From Lederbergia panacisoli (lineage in GTDB: Bacteria > Bacillota > Bacilli > Bacillales > Bacillaceae_C), in assembly GCF_024626525.1 (NCBI RefSeq), contig NZ_JANJGU010000002.1, positions 248,001 through 312,000 on the forward strand: a stretch of 64,000 nt of DNA. The letters are read 5' to 3'. The notes under the pieces were generated by a model. The model saw only the letters and a list, made by a program, of their open reading frames with translations, did no database searches and was not told the origin of the DNA. The position numbers and the translations under genes were made by a program. Within the stretch, counting starts at the first letter, position 1, and each line of letters starts with the position of its first letter. Of this stretch, positions 17,949 to 29,202 are shown piece by piece.

Positions 17949-18727
17949 CGAAAATATTCATTTACTAGTGTTTCATGAAGTCCAGGTTTTGATACTAATA
18001 CTGGGCTTTTTTCTAGTAAATTTAGCGGCTCGCCATTTACATTTGTAACAATGCCGCCAACTTCTTCTATAATGATTTTTCCTCCTGCAAAATCCCATGG
18101 GGAAAGCTGCATACTAATATAAGCATCAAGCCGGCCAGTTGCAACATAAGCAAATTCCAGTGCTGCAGAACCGTAAGATCTTGTTCCTCTAACATCTTTC
18201 ACAAGAGATAAAAGTGAATTTTTTGGATTGTCGGATGTTAACCATGTGGCACTGAATCCAATTACCGCTTCACTAAGTTGCGCACTTTCAAGCAGAGGAA
18301 GTTTCATGTCATCCCAATAAGCACCTTCACCTGATTTTGCATAATATAATTCATTATGTACAACATCATATAAATAACCGAGCTTCCCTACTCCATTTTC
18401 AAAAATTCCAATAGAAATAAAAAAATTCCTTTGTTGGTGCACAAAATTCATCGTTCCATCAATTGGGTCGATGATCCAGATGACGCCATCCATGTTTTTA
18501 ACTTCATCACCAAAACCTTCCTCTCCCAATATCTTATGAGAGGGAAATGTTTCTTGGATGTGACTTATGAAGAATTGTTCTATCTCTTTATCAATATTAG
18601 TCACTAAATCATTAGCATCAGCCTTTGTGTCTATTTTTAAAGCAGTTTTAAATGAACCAATAATGTTTCGGCCGGCTTCTTTTAGCCATTTCTTAGCTGC
18701 CATGTCGACATTTGTCCAATTTACCAT
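17939..18727 (-). CDS. suhB: inositol-1-monophosphatase family protein (SuhB/YktC)
   Basis: 262-residue member of the Li+-sensitive, Mg2+-dependent phosphatase family. Metal-binding motifs are visible: GEEGFGDE, WIIDPIDGTMNFVHQ and the C-terminal WDFAGGKIIIEEVGG. Substrates may be inositol phosphates or related sugar phosphates. ATG 18727 is the start because AATGGAGGAAT precedes it; in-frame codons up to 18787 have no ribosome site. It matches B. subtilis yktC. The B. subtilis neighbour yktB is absent here. Confidence 0.9.
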   Translation of the reverse strand: MVNWTNVDMAAKKWLKEAGRNIIGSFKTALKIDTKADANDLVTNIDKEIEQFFISHIQETFPSHKILGEEGFGDEVKNMDGVIWIIDPIDGTMNFVHQQRNFFISIGIFENGVGKLGYLYDVVHNELYYAKSGEGAYWDDMKLPLLESAQLSEAVIGFSATWLTSDNPKNSLLSLVKDVRGTRSYGSAALEFAYVATGRLDAYISMQLSPWDFAGGKIIIEEVGGIVTNVNGEPLNLLEKSPVLVSKPGLHETLVNEYFRVN

Positions 18728-18809
18728 AATAATTCCTCCATTACATTTCCTAACAATTAGCTTAGAGAAAACAATATGTATTTTCAAGTTTTCGGCAGGA
18801 TACGAATAA

Positions 18810-18849
18810 AAACGAACTGCCCACCTACTAAATATATGGGAGTCCGTTT
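18810..18849 (-). terminator. terminator of ykzI
   Basis: AAACGGACTCCCA pairs with TGGGCAGTTCGTTT across a loop of about 13 bases (one bulge), followed by TTTATTC on the minus strand. Confidence 0.65.
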
Positions 18850-18888
18850 CAATTTTTTTTACATTTCACTATCCTCATTTTTTAGAGC

Positions 18889-19083
18889 TCACAACGCTTC
18901 AAGTTTTATTAACTCTGAGCGAATTCTTTCCAGTTTACGCTTGGATTTAATTTTCATTTCATCATCATCCTCTTGTAAAGCATCGAAAAGAACAGCTAAT
19001 TCGTAATTTAATTCTAAACGTAGTACTGCAAGCTTTTGTTTATCCAAATTTTTCTTCCTATATGCATTCATTACTTGTTTCAT
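18889..19083 (-). CDS. ykzI: YkzI-like small helical protein
   Basis: 64 residues, almost all predicted helix and highly charged, with LRLELNYELAVLFDALQ followed by a KRKLERIRSELIKLEAL end. It resembles B. subtilis YkzI and lies in the same place between yktA and the suhB gene. AAGGGGTG is upstream of the ATG. No known function; it could form a coiled coil. Confidence 0.75.
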   Translation of the reverse strand: MKQVMNAYRKKNLDKQKLAVLRLELNYELAVLFDALQEDDDEMKIKSKRKLERIRSELIKLEAL

Positions 19084-19292
19084 GGAAAAACACCCCTTCC
19101 GAAATGGTTGTAGATTTATTCAACTTTCGGGTTTACTTATTATATTGTATGTTGCCGCAATAAGCATGCAACAAAATTGTGTGTTCACCTATCGCCTCTA
19201 AAAGCATGAATAAATGTGTAATGATTGCTTAGCTTTTTTGTACCCGTTTAGTTACTTTCATAAACGTAGTTGGTCCTTTCAATTAGCGGATA

Positions 19293-19571
19293 TTATGAGC
19301 TTCTCATCTTAATCAAAGAATGTACTTCCGATTCTTTCGCTTTTTTTATCGTTCTATAAGAAGAATATCCACTAACTTCTTCAAACTCTTTATCAAACTT
19401 TTTTTCCTCAGCTTTACTCGTTACGATTTCTTTAAATATTCTATACCTATTCATTAATTCTGATTTTTGAATTCCTGTTTCATAAGCTTTTTCAATTGCT
19501 TGATAAAAATGAACGACATCCACAATTTCATCCGTAGTCCAATCTAGTGAAAAAGGGTATTGATATTCCAT
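19293..19571 (-). CDS. yktA: UPF0223 family protein YktA
   Basis: 92 residues; begins [20 protein letters not shown] and carries the family segment [13 protein letters not shown] followed by a conserved FKEIV and SGYSSYR. Soluble and helical, with no catalytic motif. AAAGGAGCG lies before the ATG. It diverges from speA, as in B. subtilis. Function unknown. Confidence 0.88.
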   Translation of the reverse strand: MEYQYPFSLDWTTDEIVDVVHFYQAIEKAYETGIQKSELMNRYRIFKEIVTSKAEEKKFDKEFEEVSGYSSYRTIKKAKESEVHSLIKMRSS

Positions 19572-19655
19572 TATAACCGCTCCTTTAACTCTTATATATA
19601 TTATTAGTTTACTTACACTGTTGTATACAAACCTCTTTTAAAAACAAAATATTGG

Positions 19656-19664
19656 TGATATAAT
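19656..19664 (+). promoter_or_regulatory. extended -10 promoter element of speA
   Basis: TGATATAAT (TGn plus perfect TATAAT) lies 49 bases before the TTG start. The -35 position reads TTTTAA, a poor match. Confidence 0.45.
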
Positions 19665-19713
19665 TTGTTTTTGTTTTAAGTACTCTCTATCGTTATAAAA
19701 GGATGTGATTTCT

Positions 19714-21186
19714 TTGTCCCAATATGAAACACCATTATTTACAGGGCTAGTCCAACATGCCAAATCGAATCCAGTTCAATTTCATATTCCTGGTCATAAA
19801 AAAGGTGCAGGAATGGATCCCGAATTTAGAGATTTTATTGGGGAAAACGCCTTGTCTATTGATTTAATTAATATTGCACCTTTAGATGACCTGCATTATC
19901 CAAAAGGGATAATTAAAGAGGCACAAAAATTAGCAGCAGAGGCATTTGGAGCTGACCATACCTTTTTCTCTGTACAAGGGACTAGTGGCGCAATTATGAC
20001 AATGGTAATGTCGGTTTGTGGGCCTGGGGATAAAATAATAGTCCCGCGTAATGTACACAAATCAGTAATGTCAGCCATTGTGTTTTCTGGTGCCACTCCT
20101 ATTTTTATACACCCGGAAATCGATCCAAACCTAGGCATATCTCATGGAATTACGACTGAATCTGTTGAAAAAGCATTGCAAATTCATCCTGATGCAAAAG
20201 GATTACTAGTCATAAATCCAACTTATTTTGGAATTACTGCCGATTTAAAGAAAATTGTAGACATTGCCCATTCATATCATGTTCCAGTCCTTGTAGACGA
20301 AGCTCATGGAGTGCATATTCATTTCCATGAAGGATTACCTCTTTCCGCTATGGAAGCAGGCGCTGATATGGCTGCAACAAGCGTGCATAAGCTAGGAGGC
20401 TCCTTGACGCAAAGTTCTGTTCTGAATGTTCGGGAAGGACTAGTATCTCCACAGCGAGTACAATCAATTATTAGCATGCTAACGACAACATCAACATCAT
20501 ATATATTACTTGCATCACTTGACACTGCAAGAAAAAGACTCGCAACAGAAGGAAGAGATCTTATCGGAAGAGCCGTTTCTATTGCTGAATCAATTCGTGA
20601 AAAGGTTAATGAAATTCCTCATCTATCATGTCCTGGAAAAGAAATTTTAGAGTCTAATGCAGTTTTTGATTACGATCCAACGAAACTCATTATTTCTGTA
20701 AAAGATCTCGGAATAAACGGATATGAAGCCGAAAAATGGCTTCGGGATGAATTTCAAATTGAAGTTGAGCTATCTGATTTATATAATATTTTATGTATTA
20801 TAACACCGGGAGACTCGGAACAAGAGGCAGCCATTCTTATTGAAGCACTAGAAAAATTGTCTGAGCAATTTGGAAAAGCGGATGATGAACCCAACCATCA
20901 TCATGTATTCCTGCCTGAAATTCCTCTTTTAGCCATGAGTCCTAGAGATGCCTTTTATTCTGATACCGAAATCATTACTTTGGACGAATCTGCTGGGAGA
21001 ATTAGTGCTGAATTTATTATGGTTTATCCACCCGGCATTCCCATCTTCATACCTGGAGAAATTATTTCAGAAGATAATCTATTGTATATAAGAAAAAACA
21101 TAGAAGTCGGTCTGCCAGTCCAGGGGCTTGAAGATGAAACTTTGCGTACAATTAGAGTAATTAAAGAATTTGAAGCAATAAAATAA
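19714..21186 (+). CDS. speA: biosynthetic arginine decarboxylase (PLP, Orn/Lys/Arg family)
   Basis: 490-residue pyridoxal-phosphate enzyme, nearly collinear with B. subtilis SpeA. The PLP lysine lies in ATSVHKLGGSLTQ, substrate and phosphate contacts in FHIPGHKKGAGMDP and FSVQGTSGA, and the aspartate in VLVDEAHGVH. It makes agmatine for polyamine synthesis. Family members can also act on lysine, but the close similarity and location favour arginine. TTG 19714 is preferred over GTG 19705 because AAGGATG gives eight-base spacing. It is a single gene with its own extended -10 promoter. Confidence 0.92.
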   Translation: MSQYETPLFTGLVQHAKSNPVQFHIPGHKKGAGMDPEFRDFIGENALSIDLINIAPLDDLHYPKGIIKEAQKLAAEAFGADHTFFSVQGTSGAIMTMVMSVCGPGDKIIVPRNVHKSVMSAIVFSGATPIFIHPEIDPNLGISHGITTESVEKALQIHPDAKGLLVINPTYFGITADLKKIVDIAHSYHVPVLVDEAHGVHIHFHEGLPLSAMEAGADMAATSVHKLGGSLTQSSVLNVREGLVSPQRVQSIISMLTTTSTSYILLASLDTARKRLATEGRDLIGRAVSIAESIREKVNEIPHLSCPGKEILESNAVFDYDPTKLIISVKDLGINGYEAEKWLRDEFQIEVELSDLYNILCIITPGDSEQEAAILIEALEKLSEQFGKADDEPNHHHVFLPEIPLLAMSPRDAFYSDTEIITLDESAGRISAEFIMVYPPGIPIFIPGEIISEDNLLYIRKNIEVGLPVQGLEDETLRTIRVIKEFEAIK

Positions 21187-21196
21187 ATTATGTAAA

Positions 21197-21230
21197 AAGA
21201 GAGGCCGAATTAAAGGACCTCTCTTCTTTT
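21197..21230. terminator. bidirectional terminator after speA
   Basis: AAGAGAGG pairs with CCTCTCTT around a GC-containing loop and is followed by CTTTTCTC. On the minus strand it also ends the deacetylase gene. Confidence 0.75.
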
Positions 21231-21231
21231 C

Positions 21232-22071
21232 TCATTGAGGAGTTTCGATTAAGTTGGGATCTAATGTTTCATATCCCTTATCCCTTAAACCTTTTACAAT
21301 TTGCTCCAATCCAGCGTTTGTCCATTCTCGATCATGCATAAGTAAATTTGCACCGTTCCCTAGCAATTCCGTATTAACCATAATATCAGCTATTTTATCT
21401 TTTGACATATAATCATTTTCCCAATCATACCCGTAAGTCCAGTTCATTACGAGCATATTTTCGTCATCTGCTATCTGTCTACTAATATCTGTATTTGCGC
21501 CGAATGGGGCACGAAAGAACTTAGGACGTTCTCCTGTTAGTTCCTCAATCTTATCATTAACAGACAAGATTTCTTTTTTTTGCTCCTCGGGAGATAATGT
21601 AGTCAAATTTGCATGTGAAAACGTATGGTTGCCAATTACAAAACCAAGATTGTAGATTTCCTTCACGATTTCTTCTTTTTCATGATTATTAATAAAGTGG
21701 CCATTAACGAAAAAAATAGCAGGCGCATTTAATTCTTTCAACGTTTTGGCCATCTCCAGCGCATATTTATCGGGAGCATCATCAATAGTTAATAAAATTA
21801 CTTTTGGATTCGCATTATTAATAGGTTCAAGTGAAAAAACAGCGTTCATTTTATATTTGGGAACAGGAAGTTCAGCTTGTGGTTGCTCCTCAACTTTTTC
21901 CTCTTCAACCATACTTTCAGAAATCTGTTCGTTCTCTTTCTCTGCTAAATTAGAATTTGGCTCTTCAGTGACTATTTGATCGTTATTTGCAGATTCTTCC
22001 TTCGGTGTGGACTGGCTGCTGCATGCAGATAAAATGATTGCAGAAGCGACCATGGTGATCAGTAGTTTCAT
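21232..22071 (-). CDS. polysaccharide deacetylase family lipoprotein
   Basis: 279 residues. Lipobox IILSACSS, an acidic Glu-rich linker of about 55 residues, then a NodB-homology domain with all main catalytic motifs: TIDDAPDK (the aspartate pair), GNHTFSHANL (metal-binding HxxxxH), FRAPFG and LMHDREW. It probably removes acetyl groups from peptidoglycan or another envelope glycan outside the membrane. ATG 22071 follows AAAGGGGAACC; the ATG five codons earlier lacks a ribosome site. In B. subtilis this interval between speA and pdhD holds slp and the SR1 RNA, so this is a local difference. Confidence 0.88.
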   Translation of the reverse strand: MKLLITMVASAIILSACSSQSTPKEESANNDQIVTEEPNSNLAEKENEQISESMVEEEKVEEQPQAELPVPKYKMNAVFSLEPINNANPKVILLTIDDAPDKYALEMAKTLKELNAPAIFFVNGHFINNHEKEEIVKEIYNLGFVIGNHTFSHANLTTLSPEEQKKEILSVNDKIEELTGERPKFFRAPFGANTDISRQIADDENMLVMNWTYGYDWENDYMSKDKIADIMVNTELLGNGANLLMHDREWTNAGLEQIVKGLRDKGYETLDPNLIETPQ

Positions 22072-22148
22072 TGGTTCCCCTTTCAAATTCTAAGGCTTTC
22101 TTAAAATATTATAATCTTTAACAATCATAGTGTCCAAGAATGATGATA

Positions 22149-22463
22149 TCAAATGAGAATATGGAGCATTGTATGCAGTAAACCATATGTGAATAGACTT
22201 GTAATGGTAATAATGAAGGTATCTTTTTTCGATTCAACTATTTTTCTTGCTAATAAAACGGCAAGATAACTAAACACAATAAATAATATAACTTTTGATA
22301 ATAGATGATCTTTACCTGAAAACCACTCAGCAAGCGTAAAACCACTCCAAATAATTAACTGCAGTAGGAGTGCTACATATTTTTTTACCATCTGAATCAC
22401 CGTCATTTCGGGAAATGTTTTTACATAAATCGTATGGATATTATTGATTTTATGCTTTTGCAT
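22149..22463 (-). CDS. small membrane protein of unknown function
   Basis: Up to 104 residues with three hydrophobic helices: YVALLLQLIIWSGFTLAEW, ILFIVFSYLAVLLARKI and TFIITITSLFTYGLLHTMLH. I do not recognise the family. The first ATG (22463) has no ribosome site. A later ATG at 22388, preceded by GGTGATTCAG, would keep all three helices and may be the true start. It lies between the pdhD terminator and the deacetylase lipoprotein on the same strand, and could be transcribed with the latter. Confidence 0.5.
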   Translation of the reverse strand: MQKHKINNIHTIYVKTFPEMTVIQMVKKYVALLLQLIIWSGFTLAEWFSGKDHLLSKVILFIVFSYLAVLLARKIVESKKDTFIITITSLFTYGLLHTMLHILI

Positions 22464-22474
22464 TACCGAAAATG

Positions 22475-22525
22475 AAAGGCCGTCCCTTTTTGAAAGTAAT
22501 TCAAACTTCCAATGAGACAGCCTTT
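22475..22525 (-). terminator. terminator of the pdh operon
   Basis: AAAGGCTGTC (minus strand) pairs with GACGGCCTTT across a loop of about 31 bases, followed by CATTTTC. It lies directly after the pdhD stop. Confidence 0.6.
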
Positions 22526-22532
22526 TGATAAA

Positions 22533-23942
22533 TTATTTTACAATATGAATCGGTGTTCCTAAAGCTACTTCTGCAGCTTCCATCGTAATTTCACCTAATG
22601 TAGGATGTGCATGTATTGTCATTGCAATATCTTCAGCAGTCATTCCTGCTTCTATGGCAAGACCTAATTCAGAAATCATATCTGATGCACTTGGACCCGC
22701 AATTTGTGCCCCAATGACTAAACCATCTTCTTTGCGTGTAACAAGCTTAACAAATCCGTCCGTATTATTTAAAGCTAAAGCACGTCCATTAGCTGCAAAC
22801 GGGAATTTAGCAGCAGTAATGTCAAGACCTTCTTCCTTCGCCTGCGCTTCTGTATATCCAACTGTAGCAAGTTCTGGCTCAGAGAATACTACAGCAGGGA
22901 TGCCTAGATAGTCGATTTCAGAAGGCTGGCCTGAAATAGCCTCTGCAGCAATCTTTCCTTCATAGGATGCCTTATGTGCCAATGGTGGACCAGGCACAAT
23001 ATCTCCGATAGCATAAATGCTGCTTACGCTTGTTCTGCATTGCTTATCAACTTCAATGACTCCACGTTCAGTCATTTTAACACCGACTTGTTCAAGTCCC
23101 AGCTCATCCGTGTTTGGTTTGCGGCCTACTGTAACAAGTACATAATCAGCTTCTATTGTTTTTTCTTCACCTTTAGCATCGAAGGTTACTTTAACACCAT
23201 TTTCTGTTTCCTCTACACCTTTAGCCATTGCCTTCGTAACAATTTCAACATTTTTCTTTTTCAAGTTACGTTTAACTAAAGCTGTCATTTGTTTTTCAAA
23301 TCCGCTTAAAATATCATCTGCACCTTCAAGAATCGTAACTTCAGAACCTAAGTTTGCGTATGCTGTTCCTAGCTCTGTACCAACATATCCGCCACCAATG
23401 ACAATAAGCTTATTAGGAATTTCATCTAAGCTCAAAGCCCCAGTAGAATCAATGACACGTTTTGAATATTTAAAGCTAGGCAGTTCAATGGGACGTGATC
23501 CTGTTGCAATGATTGCATTCTTAAATGTATAAGTTTGAGCTGAATTTTCGTCCATAACACGAATGCTGTGGTCATCTACAAAATAAGCTTCGCCGCGTAC
23601 GATGTCTACTTTATTTCCTTTTAAAAGACCTTCTACACCACTTGTTAATTTCTTAACGACTCCAGCTTTCCATTCTTGGACCTTTGTAAAATCAATTGTT
23701 ACATTTTCGGCTTTAATACCAAGATCGTCAGAATGCTTTGCATTTTCATAACGATGTGATGCTGCAATAAGTGCTTTGGATGGAATACATCCAACATTTA
23801 AGCAAACACCGCCCAAGCTGCCTTTTTCTACAATGGTTACCTTCTGTCCAAGCTGTGCAGCGCGAATTGCTGCAACATATCCACCAGGACCAGCACCGAT
23901 GACGATTGTATCTGTTTCAATAGGGAAATCTCCTACTACCAT
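22533..23942 (-). CDS. pdhD: dihydrolipoamide dehydrogenase (E3) of pyruvate dehydrogenase
   Basis: 469-residue flavoprotein disulfide reductase. FAD-binding [15 protein letters not shown] near residue 16, redox disulfide in [16 protein letters not shown]-binding [10 protein letters not shown], and the C-terminal HAHPTLGE catalytic histidine-glutamate pair. It reoxidises the lipoyl groups of PdhC and usually serves several 2-oxoacid complexes. The gene is four bases after pdhC; GGAGGCG precedes the ATG. Last gene of pdhABCD. Confidence 0.97.
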   Translation of the reverse strand: MVVGDFPIETDTIVIGAGPGGYVAAIRAAQLGQKVTIVEKGSLGGVCLNVGCIPSKALIAASHRYENAKHSDDLGIKAENVTIDFTKVQEWKAGVVKKLTSGVEGLLKGNKVDIVRGEAYFVDDHSIRVMDENSAQTYTFKNAIIATGSRPIELPSFKYSKRVIDSTGALSLDEIPNKLIVIGGGYVGTELGTAYANLGSEVTILEGADDILSGFEKQMTALVKRNLKKKNVEIVTKAMAKGVEETENGVKVTFDAKGEEKTIEADYVLVTVGRKPNTDELGLEQVGVKMTERGVIEVDKQCRTSVSSIYAIGDIVPGPPLAHKASYEGKIAAEAISGQPSEIDYLGIPAVVFSEPELATVGYTEAQAKEEGLDITAAKFPFAANGRALALNNTDGFVKLVTRKEDGLVIGAQIAGPSASDMISELGLAIEAGMTAEDIAMTIHAHPTLGEITMEAAEVALGTPIHIVK

Positions 23943-23946
23943 TGTT

Positions 23947-25284
23947 TTACGCCTCCATTAATAAAAGTTCAGGGTCGTTAAGTAGTCGTTTAATTTGGTT
24001 AAGTGCATGCTGTGCAGTAGCACCGTCAATAATTCTATGGTCAAAGCTCAATGACAATGCCAACACAGGTGCAGCCACAATTTCACCATTACGAACTACA
24101 GGCTTTTCAGCAATACGTCCAATTCCTAAAATAGCTACTTCTGGATGATTGATAACAGGAGTAAACCACTGACCGCCTGCCGATCCAATATTTGTGATGG
24201 TGCATGAAGCACCTTTCATTTCATTTGGAGCAAGTTTTCCACTGCGCGCTTTATCTGCAAGTTCATTAATTTCTTGTGAAATAGCGAAAACAGACTTTGT
24301 ATCTGCACGTTTTACGACAGGAACTAATAGGCCTTTTTCAGTATCAGCAGCTATTCCGATATTAAAATAATGCTTCTGAATAATTTCATCTGTCTTATCA
24401 TCGATTGAAGTGTTCAAGGCAGGGAATTCACGCAAGGCACTTACTAGTGCTTTTACAACATATGGCAAGAAAGTTAGCTTAATATTTTTCTCAGCTGCAA
24501 CTTCCTTGAACTTTTTACGATGTGCTACGAGTTTTTCTACATCTACCTCATCCATTAACGTAACATGTGGGGCTGTATGCTTTGAATTTACCATTGCTCT
24601 TGCAATTGCTTTACGGATTCCACTCATTTTCTCACGAGTTTCTGGATATTCACCTTCTGGAATAACAGGTGCAGCCGCTGCTGTTTTAGTTTCTTCTTGA
24701 ACAGGTGCAGTTTCCGCTGTTTCAGATACAGTTGGGCCGTTTAAGAACGCGTCGATATCTTCTTTCATGATCCGGTCATTTTTTCCAGTTCCAGAAACTA
24801 AACGAATATCTACACCTTTTTCTCTCGCATATTTCCGTACTGAAGGCATAGCAATTACACGTTGATTTGGATCCGCCTCTTTTTCAGGCTGTGCTCCAGC
24901 ACCTGTAGTTTCCGCTTTTGCTTCCCCGGCTTTTTCAGCTTTTACTTCTTCTTTATTAATCTCTTGTCCGGCTTCTGCTGTAGATTGAACATTTGCTTCA
25001 GTCGTTTCTTCACCATGATCACCTTTAAATTGGAGATCTTCATATCCAGGTGCGTCAAATTTTATTAATACATCTCCTACTGTAGCTGTTGTACCTTCCT
25101 CTACAAGGATTTCCTCAACAGTACCAGCAACGGGAGACGGAATTTCAACAACGGCTTTGTCATTTTGAACTTCACAAAGTACATCGTCTTCCGCGACTTT
25201 GTCACCAGGTTTTACAAACCACTTTACAATATCTCCTTCGTGGATACCCTCACCGATATCTGGCATTCTAAATTGAAATGACAA
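23947..25284 (-). CDS. pdhC: dihydrolipoamide acetyltransferase (E2) of pyruvate dehydrogenase
   Basis: 445 residues. One lipoyl domain (about 1-80, lipoyl-lysine in [10 protein letters not shown]), an Ala/Glu-rich linker, a peripheral subunit-binding domain ([15 protein letters not shown]), a second linker and the catalytic acetyltransferase core ending in [13 protein letters not shown] with the HxxxDG active site. It forms the structural core of the complex. TTG 25284 is the probable start, since TAGGAGGGTG lies six bases upstream and overlaps the alternative GTG 25293. Confidence 0.96.
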   Translation of the reverse strand: MSFQFRMPDIGEGIHEGDIVKWFVKPGDKVAEDDVLCEVQNDKAVVEIPSPVAGTVEEILVEEGTTATVGDVLIKFDAPGYEDLQFKGDHGEETTEANVQSTAEAGQEINKEEVKAEKAGEAKAETTGAGAQPEKEADPNQRVIAMPSVRKYAREKGVDIRLVSGTGKNDRIMKEDIDAFLNGPTVSETAETAPVQEETKTAAAAPVIPEGEYPETREKMSGIRKAIARAMVNSKHTAPHVTLMDEVDVEKLVAHRKKFKEVAAEKNIKLTFLPYVVKALVSALREFPALNTSIDDKTDEIIQKHYFNIGIAADTEKGLLVPVVKRADTKSVFAISQEINELADKARSGKLAPNEMKGASCTITNIGSAGGQWFTPVINHPEVAILGIGRIAEKPVVRNGEIVAAPVLALSLSFDHRIIDGATAQHALNQIKRLLNDPELLLMEA

Positions 25285-25314
25285 TGTGTTCACCCTCCTA
25301 TTAGATAATAGTGA

Positions 25315-26292
25315 TTAAAATTGTAATACTTTCTTTGCAGTTTCGATAATATCTTTATGGTTAGGCAACCACACAGGTTCTGCTTGTGAGAACGGGTAGA
25401 CTGTATCTGGCGCTGCAACTCGAAGTACAGGCGCTTCCAAGCTAAGAATGGCACGATCACTAATTTCTGCTACCACTTGAGCGGCGATTCCAGCTTGTTT
25501 TTGTGCTTCTTGAACGACAATTGCCCGGTTTGTTTTTTCAACTGAAGTAATAATTGTATCTATATCAAGTGGGCTTATTGTACGAAGATCGATCACCTCA
25601 ACTGAATGACCTTCTTTTTCAAGTTCTTCAGCCGCTTTTAAAGAATCATGCACCATTGCACCGTATGCAACGATTGTCAAATCTGAACCTTCACGCTTCA
25701 CTTCTGCTTTTCCTAAAGGAATTGTATATTCTTCTTCAGGCACTTCTTGGCGGAAGGAACGATATAATTTCATATGCTCTAAGAAAATAACTGGATCATT
25801 ATCTCTAATGGCGGAAATTAAAAGTCCTTTAGCATCATATGGTGTAGAAGGAATTACTACTTTCAAACCTGGCTGTTGGGCCATTAATCCTTCAAGGCTA
25901 TCGGCATGCATTTCCGGAGTATGTACTCCCCCTCCAAATGGTGAACGGATTGTAATTGGTGCATGGAATGTTCCGCCTGTCCGGTATCTCCAACGAGCCA
26001 TTTGTCCACTCACAGAATCCATCACTTCAAATAAAAATCCGAAGAACTGAATTTCAGGAACGGGACGGAAGCCTTGAGTCGTTAATCCAATGGCCAAACC
26101 ACCGATTCCCGACTCTGCAAGTGGCGTATCAAACACTCGGTCCTCTCCGAATTCTTTTTGCAATCCTTCTGTAGCTCGGAAAACCCCTCCGTTAACACCG
26201 ACATCTTCTCCAAACACGAGAACATTTTCATCGTTGCGCAATTCAGTGCGAAGCGCATCCGTGATAGCTTGAATCATAGTCATTTGCGCCAT
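25315..26292 (-). CDS. pdhB: pyruvate dehydrogenase E1 component, beta subunit
   Basis: 325-residue transketolase-like subunit with the conserved [20 protein letters not shown]-terminus and the C-terminal domain ([15 protein letters not shown]). Together with PdhA it binds thiamine diphosphate and decarboxylates pyruvate. The start lies three bases beyond the pdhA stop, with GAAGGAG inside the end of pdhA. It may also carry branched-chain activity in relatives, but the operon context fixes it as pyruvate dehydrogenase. Confidence 0.96.
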   Translation of the reverse strand: MAQMTMIQAITDALRTELRNDENVLVFGEDVGVNGGVFRATEGLQKEFGEDRVFDTPLAESGIGGLAIGLTTQGFRPVPEIQFFGFLFEVMDSVSGQMARWRYRTGGTFHAPITIRSPFGGGVHTPEMHADSLEGLMAQQPGLKVVIPSTPYDAKGLLISAIRDNDPVIFLEHMKLYRSFRQEVPEEEYTIPLGKAEVKREGSDLTIVAYGAMVHDSLKAAEELEKEGHSVEVIDLRTISPLDIDTIITSVEKTNRAIVVQEAQKQAGIAAQVVAEISDRAILSLEAPVLRVAAPDTVYPFSQAEPVWLPNHKDIIETAKKVLQF

Positions 26293-26295
26293 GGT

Positions 26296-27770
<1,475 letters not shown>

Positions 27771-27806
27771 AAAAAAACAGAAACGGAAGGGACGTCTCTG
27801 TTTTTT
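27771..27806 (-). terminator. terminator of ykyA
   Basis: On the minus strand, AACAGAGACG and CGTTTCTGTT pair (one wobble) around a seven-base loop and are followed by TTTTTG. Confidence 0.85.
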
Positions 27807-27813
27807 ATACACA

Positions 27814-28464
27814 TTAGCTATTCGTTTCTATATTTAATCCAGAATCTTTGTAGAATTTTAGTTTAGCTTCATTGAATTTTTTTGTTTGCTCATTAAATTG
27901 GTTATTCGCTTCATAAACACTATCATAGGCTTCGTTGGATGCTTCTATTTGCGCCTGTAATTCCTCAATTTTTAAATCTTCATTTTTAATCATTTCATAA
28001 ATTTTTCGATCTTCGGCAAGTCCGTTCATATAAGATGAAAACAATTTATCATACGATTCATAGCGGCTATTCATTAATTCTTGTAACTCATCAGCTTGTT
28101 TTTTAAGTTTATCGTCTTTAATTTTATCAAATTCTTCTGATGCAAGCTGAAATTCCTTTTTTGATTCTTCAAGGGATTGTTTTTCTTTCTTCATATGTTC
28201 TTCTCTTTGATCTAAAATAGCAAGGGCTTCATCGGCGAGTTTAGATATTTGATCGAATTCTTTCATTCCTAAGTCCATAATTTGATCAAATATGTCTTTT
28301 TCGTTTGTTTCAAGTCTCTTTAATGGTTCTTGCTGTTTTTCGAAATCGGCTTCCTTCGCAGCTGTTTCTTCCAACGTTTGATAAATATTCTTTTCTGTCG
28401 ATGAACAAGCCGATAAAATGACCGATAATAATAAAATAAAAACAATCGTATGTACCTTTCTCAT
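27814..28464 (-). CDS. ykyA: YkyA family cell-wall-associated lipoprotein
   Basis: 216 residues. Lipobox VILSACSS, then a mature domain that is nearly all charged helix, predicted to form long coiled coils (about residues 30-200). It matches the YkyA (putative cell-wall binding lipoprotein) family and keeps the family's place between def and pdhA. No enzymatic motif. Anchored on the outer face of the membrane. Function unknown. Confidence 0.87.
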   Translation of the reverse strand: MRKVHTIVFILLLSVILSACSSTEKNIYQTLEETAAKEADFEKQQEPLKRLETNEKDIFDQIMDLGMKEFDQISKLADEALAILDQREEHMKKEKQSLEESKKEFQLASEEFDKIKDDKLKKQADELQELMNSRYESYDKLFSSYMNGLAEDRKIYEMIKNEDLKIEELQAQIEASNEAYDSVYEANNQFNEQTKKFNEAKLKFYKDSGLNIETNS

Positions 28465-28513
28465 CTAAATCCTCCTAACTGTTCCATCCTAACTATAACG
28501 GGATATAGTCTAT

Positions 28514-28543
28514 TTGACAATAATGCAAAAAATAAAATAAGAT
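28514..28543 (+). promoter_or_regulatory. sigma-A promoter of def
   Basis: Perfect TTGACA (28514-28519) and TAAGAT (28538-28543) with an 18-base spacer. It lies 62 bases before the def start. Confidence 0.5.
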
Positions 28544-28605
28544 GATTTTGATGCCATATTAAGATTACTTTCAAATAGATACTTGCTAAAACAGGAGTGA
28601 TAATA

Positions 28606-29160
28606 ATGATACTTATGAAAGATATTGTTCGCGAAGATCATCCGATATTACGGAAAATCGCAAAAGAAGTCCCTTTGCCACCTTCAAAAGAGGATGTAGA
28701 CATTTTAAATAAGATGCAAGAATACTTAAAGAACAGCCAGGACCCAGAGATAAGTGAAAAATATGGTTTACGGGGTGGCGTAGGGCTTGCTGCACCACAA
28801 ATCAATATACAAAAAAGAATGTTCGCAGTTCGGCTTGAAGATGAAAACGGTAAAAAATATCACTATTCATTGATAAACCCAAAAATAATTAGCCATTCAG
28901 TAGAAAAAGCATATTTGACTTCAGGCGAGGGCTGCTTATCTGTAGATCGCAGTGTTCCGGGATTTGTATTACGACATGCTAGAATTACGATTAAAGGATT
29001 CGATGTAGATGGGAAAGAGATAAAATTACGATTAAAAGGACTTCCTGCTATCGTCTTCCAACATGAGCTCGATCATTTAAATGGCATTATGTTTTATGAT
29101 CATATTGATGGGAATAACCCGTTTTCCGTACCAGAAAGTGCTATTCCTGTTGAAAGATAA
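28606..29160 (+). CDS. def: peptide deformylase
   Basis: 184-residue metallo-deformylase with all three signature motifs: [13 protein letters not shown] and HELDH (metal ligands Cys, His, His). It is the longer Gram-positive type 2 form, with an insertion between strands near the N-terminus. It removes the formyl group from nascent proteins. ATG 28606 is chosen because ACAGGAG lies upstream; GTG 28597 overlaps the ribosome site. B. subtilis DefB (YkrB) is the positional counterpart between ykyA and ykrA. Confidence 0.95.
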   Translation: MILMKDIVREDHPILRKIAKEVPLPPSKEDVDILNKMQEYLKNSQDPEISEKYGLRGGVGLAAPQINIQKRMFAVRLEDENGKKYHYSLINPKIISHSVEKAYLTSGEGCLSVDRSVPGFVLRHARITIKGFDVDGKEIKLRLKGLPAIVFQHELDHLNGIMFYDHIDGNNPFSVPESAIPVER

Positions 29161-29166
29161 TTTTAT

Positions 29167-29202
29167 GCTGTCAAGAAAAAACATATCTTGACAGCTTTTT
29201 AT
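29167..29202. terminator. bidirectional terminator between def and ykrA
   Basis: Perfect ten-pair GCTGTCAAGA/TCTTGACAGC stem followed by TTTTTATTT. Confidence 0.93.

Noticed and set aside
21187-22533. SR1-type dual-function RNA
   Set aside because: No short ORF with the cysteine-rich SR1P pattern and no matching terminator arrangement seen.
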